10,489 nucleotides of DNA from Amylibacter sp. (lineage in GTDB: Bacteria > Pseudomonadota > Alphaproteobacteria > Rhodobacterales > Rhodobacteraceae). Where the stretch lies: assembly GCA_030625465.1 (NCBI GenBank), contig DAOUQS010000046.1, forward strand, positions 1 through 10,489, written 5' to 3'. Under the pieces are notes generated by a model. It was not told the DNA's origin and made no database searches. It worked only from the letters and a program-made list of their open reading frames with translations. The position numbers and the translations under genes were made by a program. Shown here piece after piece: positions 7,007 through 10,489 of the stretch (position 1 is its first letter; each line of letters begins with the position of its first letter).

Positions 7007-7905
7007 GATGCATCCTCTACCATCCAGCGCACCAGCTTGCCGAACGGCACGCCACCCGCAGCCGCCTGTTCGGGTGCCAGCGAGGTCGGCGTCATGCCGG
7101 GTTGTGTGTTGGTTTCCAGCAAGATCAACCCTGCCAGGCCCTTGGTTTCATCCCAGCGATAATCCGTGCGCGACACGCCGCGACACCCTAAAACCTGATG
7201 CGCGCGTTCGGCATAATCCAGACAGGCATCAAAAATATCGGCGGGAATATCGGCGGGGATCACATGGCGTGATCCACCTGCTTCATATTTCGCGGAATAA
7301 TCATACCAACCGTCGGTTTGAATGTCGGTGACCGAAATAGCCTTGTCACCCATCACGGTTGTGGTCAGTTCACGGCCGGGAATAAACTTTTCAACCATCA
7401 CCGTGTCGGGCATATCCATATTCAGCCGCGCAGGGCCTTCGCCTGCATTGACGATATAAACACCCACGGAAGAACCTTCATTATAAGGTTTCACCACATA
7501 AGGCGCTTGCATCGGATGCCCGGCTTGCACATCTTTTTTGGAAACCAGCATACTTTCGGCGATCGGCAGGCCAACGGATTTATAAAGCCGCTTGGTCTGC
7601 TCTTTGTCCATCGCCATAGCCGAGGCCATTACGCCGGAATGCGTATAGGGGATTTGCAACCATTCAAGCAGGCCTTGCACGCAACCGTCTTCACCCCAGC
7701 GACCATGCAAAGCATTGAACACAACATCGGGCTTGGCCGCGACAAGGTCAGCCGTCAAGCTTGGCCCCGCGTCCAATTCCACTACCTGGAAACCTTCTTC
7801 GCGTAATGCAGATGCTACTTCGCGGCCCGATACCAACGAGACTTCTCGTTCGACCGAAGGGCCGCCCTTAAGGACTACAACACACGAGATTGCCCTGCTC
7901 GACAT
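6994..7905 (-). CDS. ddl: D-alanine–D-alanine ligase
   Basis: ATP-grasp ligase that joins two D-Ala into the dipeptide added by MurF to the peptidoglycan precursor, in the cytoplasm. I use the ATG at 7905 (303 residues) because AAGAGG lies 5 bp upstream; the frame also offers a GTG at 7920 that overlaps that ribosome site. The motif GGPSVEREVSL (14–24) holds the catalytic Glu19 (E. coli DdlB Glu15). NEGSSVGV (142–149) has the loop serines. YDYSAKY (201–207) ends in Tyr207, matching DdlB Tyr216, the residue that goes with D-Ala rather than D-lactate as second substrate, so there is no sign of a vancomycin-resistance-type ligase. Metal ligands are Asp248 (SRTDYR) and Glu264/Asn266 (LLETNTQPGMT). 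It follows murB after 54 bp and overlaps ftsQ by 13 bp. Confidence 0.97.
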   Translation of the reverse strand: MSSRAISCVVVLKGGPSVEREVSLVSGREVASALREEGFQVVELDAGPSLTADLVAAKPDVVFNALHGRWGEDGCVQGLLEWLQIPYTHSGVMASAMAMDKEQTKRLYKSVGLPIAESMLVSKKDVQAGHPMQAPYVVKPYNEGSSVGVYIVNAGEGPARLNMDMPDTVMVEKFIPGRELTTTVMGDKAISVTDIQTDGWYDYSAKYEAGGSRHVIPADIPADIFDACLDYAERAHQVLGCRGVSRTDYRWDETKGLAGLILLETNTQPGMTPTSLAPEQAAAGGVPFGKLVRWMVEDASCNR

Positions 7906-7910
7906 ACCCG

Positions 7911-7916
7911 CCTCTT
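7911..7916 (-). promoter_or_regulatory. Ribosome binding site that fixes the ddl start
   Basis: AAAGAGG-type sequence (AAGAGG, 7916–7911 on the minus strand) sits 5 bp before the ATG at 7905. The upstream GTG candidate at 7920 has no comparable site and would place this site inside the coding sequence. The remainder of the 54-bp murB-ddl gap is A/T-rich with no terminator. Confidence 0.6.
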
Positions 7917-7959
7917 TCACCCATGACCATTTTTATGGCTCTTCGGGCTAATTTTAATT

Positions 7960-8898
7960 TCAGGATCGTTTACCGACCCGCATTATTTCCCACTCTAACG
8001 TGATCTTACTGTTTTCGAAAACCCTTTTTCGAACTTTTTCACCTAAATCTTCCAAATCTGCGGCAGTTGCGCCACCTTTATTGATCATAAAGTTCGGATG
8101 CATCTGTGACATCTGCGCCCCACCAACGCATGCACCACGCAATCCCGCATCATCAATGACTTTCCAGGCCTTCAAATCATGCACATCGTCAGCCTGCCCG
8201 GTCGAGCTGAACCCGGCAGGATTTCGAAAAGTCGACCCGCAGGATCGCTCTTTGACAGGTTGCGTCGCCGCGCGTTTTTCCAACGCATCAACCATTTTAG
8301 CCTCTATGCTTTGCGGATCGCCTGATGGGCCTTCCAGTATCACCGAAGTAATAATGATCCCGTCCGGCAATGTGGTCGCGCGATAGGCAAACCCCATATC
8401 CGCCTTGCTTAACGTCACCAATTCACCTGCGCGCGTTACGCCTTGCGCCTCTACGAACACATCCGCAGTATAGACCCCGTAACAGCCCGCATTCATCTTG
8501 GCCGCACCACCTATGGCACCGGGGATCGTGCGTAAAAACCCCAGATCAATCCCTGCGGCAGCCGCCTTGCGCGCCACATGGGCATCCAGTGCGGCTGATC
8601 CTGCCCGCACACGATTACCATCCAGCACCTCAATCCCGTTAAAGCCACGCCCCATACGGATCACCACACCTGCAATCCCGCCATCGCGGATAATCAGGTT
8701 GGAACACACACCAATGGGCATGACCGGAATGCCCATAGGCAGATTTTTCAGGAAGCTTTGCAAATCAGCCACATCCGCAGGCTGGAACAGCACCTCGGCA
8801 GGGCCGCCGACCTTTAGCCAAGACAAATCGGCCAAGGGACGGTCAAACGTATATGTCCCTGCGACATCCGGCAGGTTTTCAAGAAATGTTTTATTCAT
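7960..8898 (-). CDS. murB: UDP-N-acetylenolpyruvoylglucosamine reductase MurB
   Basis: FAD- and NADPH-dependent reductase that turns UDP-GlcNAc-enolpyruvate into UDP-MurNAc, the second step of peptidoglycan precursor synthesis. The frame runs open to 8952, but the ATG at 8898 (MNKTFLENL, 312 residues) fits the family and gives a 4-bp ATGA overlap with the permease stop. Motifs: WLKVGGPAE (27–35), [14 protein letters not shown] (61–74) in the FAD site, RTIPGAIGG (123–131), Tyr172-Arg173 in FAYRATTLP, the proton-donor Ser222 in CGSTFRNP, and the C-terminal Glu304 in LEWEIMRVG. The short form without the extra Tyr loop points to the type II class common outside enterobacteria. Cys65 replaces the Gly that is usual in GVGSNL. 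It is probably translationally coupled to the permease, since no strong ribosome site is visible before its ATG. Confidence 0.96.
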   Translation of the reverse strand: MNKTFLENLPDVAGTYTFDRPLADLSWLKVGGPAEVLFQPADVADLQSFLKNLPMGIPVMPIGVCSNLIIRDGGIAGVVIRMGRGFNGIEVLDGNRVRAGSAALDAHVARKAAAAGIDLGFLRTIPGAIGGAAKMNAGCYGVYTADVFVEAQGVTRAGELVTLSKADMGFAYRATTLPDGIIITSVILEGPSGDPQSIEAKMVDALEKRAATQPVKERSCGSTFRNPAGFSSTGQADDVHDLKAWKVIDDAGLRGACVGGAQMSQMHPNFMINKGGATAADLEDLGEKVRKRVFENSKITLEWEIMRVGKRS

Positions 8899-10091
8899 AC
8901 CCAGACCAATGACATAACAAGTGCAGCCCCCGACAACAAAAGACCCGCCCATGGCACGGCCACATGCACCCGATAAGGTGCGGCAGGTTCGCGGCGTTTA
9001 ATCACAATAAGTGTCAGGTTCATAGATGCAAAAATCGCCAACAACAAAACCGAGGTCATTTCAGCCAATGCAATCAATGGCAGATACAATGCGGCCAGTA
9101 TCACCGTGATACCGCCCAGAACGGTTGCCAGCACCGGTGTACCAAACCGTGGATGCGCATGGGTAAACACCGACAGCCATGCCGTATTTTCACCCAGACC
9201 AAACAATACCCGCGCGGCCAGAATAATCTGGGCCAAAACCCCGTTGGTGGCCGCAGCAACCGCAATCACCGCCAGAAATGCCGCCGATTTTTGCGTGGCG
9301 GTTTCAAACACAAGGGCCAGCGGTTGGCGGCTTTGCCCCAAGGCATCAATCCCCACGGTACGCACCGCCGCAACCGTTACCATTATATAAAGTGCAGTCG
9401 TGATCCCCAAAGACCAGAAAATCGCTTTTGGCATAGTGCGTTCAGGGTCACAGGTTTCTTCGGCCATATTGACCAGATCCTCAAACCCGATAAAGGCGAA
9501 AAATGCCAGAATACCGGCGAACGCCAGCCCTGAAAAACCACCCTGTTCCGCCAGCGCAGGTGTTGTTGCCCATTCCACCGATTGCGGGCCGGTTAAACCG
9601 ACATAGGACACGATCAACAGGCCCACCACTTCTACAACAGTAAAGATCGCCGCCAGCGCCAGCGACTCGACGACCCCTATAATCGCGATCAAGGTCAGCA
9701 AAACCCCCATTACAATGGTCAGGGTCTGCGTGTCCCAGGGCAGCAGTTTTTGTAAATATCCAACCCCGCCCTGCAACACCACGGCCGCCGCAATCGTTCC
9801 GGTCACAACGGTCAGCAGTCCAACCGCTTGTGATAAGGCAGGGTTGTTGAAAGCCCGCATCAGATACGCTGCTTCACCAGCACTTTTGGGAATACGCGAT
9901 GACAGTTCCGCATAAGTTGCCGCTGTTGGCAAAGCCACCAGTGCTGCCGCCAGAAACGCAAGTGGCGCATAAATGCCCGCAGCCCCTGCCGCAGCACCGA
10001 CAAGCACGTAAATACCGGCCCCGACCATGATGCCGACACCATAAAACACCAGTAATGGCGTGCCCAGTTTTCGTTTTAAATGATCCGTCAT
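8895..10091 (-). CDS. APC-superfamily amino-acid permease
   Basis: Inner-membrane secondary transporter of the amino acid–polyamine–organocation superfamily; the substrate cannot be read from sequence. In 398 residues about 11–12 hydrophobic segments are visible, near 14–32, 40–61, 88–108, 122–140, 144–166, 186–206, 226–246, 270–293, 320–338, 340–365 and 378–396. Family hallmarks are the broken first helix [15 protein letters not shown] (18–32), the sixth-helix segment [16 protein letters not shown] (197–212) followed by PERTMPKAI, and [13 protein letters not shown] (293–305). It is somewhat shorter than many family members and its C-terminus ends directly after the last helix. It lies between murC (26 bp) and murB (ATGA overlap), which suggests co-expression with wall-precursor genes. 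The ATG at 10091 has a modest AGGG upstream. Base composition looks like that of its neighbours by eye, so there is no clear sign of recent transfer. Confidence 0.9.
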   Translation of the reverse strand: MTDHLKRKLGTPLLVFYGVGIMVGAGIYVLVGAAAGAAGIYAPLAFLAAALVALPTAATYAELSSRIPKSAGEAAYLMRAFNNPALSQAVGLLTVVTGTIAAAVVLQGGVGYLQKLLPWDTQTLTIVMGVLLTLIAIIGVVESLALAAIFTVVEVVGLLIVSYVGLTGPQSVEWATTPALAEQGGFSGLAFAGILAFFAFIGFEDLVNMAEETCDPERTMPKAIFWSLGITTALYIMVTVAAVRTVGIDALGQSRQPLALVFETATQKSAAFLAVIAVAAATNGVLAQIILAARVLFGLGENTAWLSVFTHAHPRFGTPVLATVLGGITVILAALYLPLIALAEMTSVLLLAIFASMNLTLIVIKRREPAAPYRVHVAVPWAGLLLSGAALVMSLVWV

Positions 10092-10117
10092 ATAAAGCGA
10101 CCCTACGGCGTAAACCG

Positions 10118-10489
10118 CTATTTTTCAACCAGCCCGTTGGCCCATGTACTGATCGTACCGGCCCCAAGACAGATCAGCAGATCACCGGGTTGGGTTTGGT
10201 TTTTCACAAATTCCCGAAAAGAGGTTTCATCCGCAATCGCATAAGCATGTTTATGCCCGCCCGCAATCAGCCCCGCAACCAGACTGTCACGGCTAGCCCC
10301 TTCGATCGGGTCTTCACCAGCGGCGAACACTTCGGCTATGGCCACAACATCGGCTTCGTTGAAACAGGCGCAGAAATCGTCGAACAGGCTGGCGAGACGG
10401 GTATAGCGGTGCGGCTGGTGCACGGCGATGACCCTTCCGTCACAGGCCTGCCGCGCGGCTTTCAGAACGGCGGCAATCTCGACCGGGTG
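10118..10489 (-). CDS. murC: UDP-N-acetylmuramate–L-alanine ligase MurC, C-terminal end (runs off the right edge)
   Basis: ATP-dependent ligase that adds L-Ala to UDP-MurNAc in the cytoplasm. The visible 123 residues are the end of the Mur ligase C-terminal domain. The frame enters at the very edge with [13 protein letters not shown], continues through [22 protein letters not shown], and holds the [22 protein letters not shown] segment and the closing [16 protein letters not shown]. The motifs QPHRYTR and LGAGTIS are characteristic of MurC rather than the other Mur ligases. The N-terminal and central ATP-binding domains lie beyond the window. The stop at 10118 is 26 bp before the permease start, with no terminator between them. 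Confidence 0.96.
   Translation of the reverse strand, partial: HPVEIAAVLKAARQACDGRVIAVHQPHRYTRLASLFDDFCACFNEADVVAIAEVFAAGEDPIEGASRDSLVAGLIAGGHKHAYAIADETSFREFVKNQTQPGDLLICLGAGTISTWANGLVEK

Noticed and set aside
7906..7920. GTG start of ddl five codons upstream
   Set aside because: The ATG at 7905 has a good ribosome site at the correct distance, which falls inside the coding sequence if the GTG is used.
8899..8952. Upstream in-frame extension of murB (18 codons)
   Set aside because: It would overlap the permease by 58 bp, has no family similarity, and the ATG at 8898 gives the expected MurB N-terminus and a classic ATGA coupling.
8895..10091. Permease as a recently inserted mobile element cargo
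   Set aside because: No transposase, terminal repeats or target duplications flank it, its spacing is operon-like, and its base composition is not visibly different from its neighbours.
10118..10423. A separate small gene of 101 codons at the right edge
   Set aside because: The same frame stays open to the window edge and the whole of it matches the MurC C-terminal domain; the apparent start at 10423 is an internal GTG.

Overview
The window is a stretch of the division and cell wall (dcw) gene cluster of an alphaproteobacterium, read entirely from the minus strand. The gene order murC – permease – murB – ddl – ftsQ – ftsA – ftsZ – lpxC – bamD – recN, and the protein details (FtsZ beginning MTLNL and ending [12 protein letters not shown], FtsQ with a short cytoplasmic tail, BamD with a basic C-terminal tail), suggest Rhodobacterales, perhaps a roseobacter-type marine bacterium of moderate GC judged by eye. 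The species cannot be named from this window.

Layout, in the direction of transcription (right to left). The C-terminal end of murC enters at the right edge (10489–10118). It is followed after 26 bp by an APC-superfamily amino-acid permease (10091–8895), whose stop codon overlaps the murB start by 4 bp (ATGA). murB (8898–7960), ddl (7905–6994), ftsQ (7006–6128) and ftsA (6124–4790) are tightly packed: ddl and ftsQ overlap by 13 bp, and ftsA starts 3 bp after ftsQ stops. A 222-bp gap with promoter-like and palindromic sequence precedes ftsZ (4567–2978). A strong symmetrical terminator (2928–2959) closes the ftsZ transcript. lpxC (2820–1900), bamD (1747–893) and recN (870 to beyond the left edge) follow. 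lpxC and bamD each have a 150-bp-class upstream gap that could hold a promoter, while bamD and recN are only 22 bp apart.

Function. MurC, MurB and Ddl make the cytoplasmic peptidoglycan precursor: MurB makes UDP-MurNAc, MurC adds L-Ala, and Ddl supplies the D-Ala-D-Ala that ends the stem peptide. FtsQ, FtsA and FtsZ are core divisome proteins. LpxC commits UDP-acyl-GlcNAc to lipid A, and BamD is the essential lipoprotein of the outer-membrane protein assembly machine. RecN repairs double-strand breaks. The window therefore combines wall, division and outer-membrane growth functions.

Most of it is ordinary, well-conserved housekeeping DNA. The points worth a second look are the amino-acid permease lodged inside the wall-precursor operon, the ftsZ upstream region (two GANTC sites arranged on a candidate promoter, plus short dyads), the non-ATG start of lpxC, and a Gly-to-Cys change in a conserved FAD-binding motif of MurB. 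I found no mobile element, CRISPR array, tRNA or rRNA, and no wholly new system. No stretch longer than 300 bp lacks a gene.
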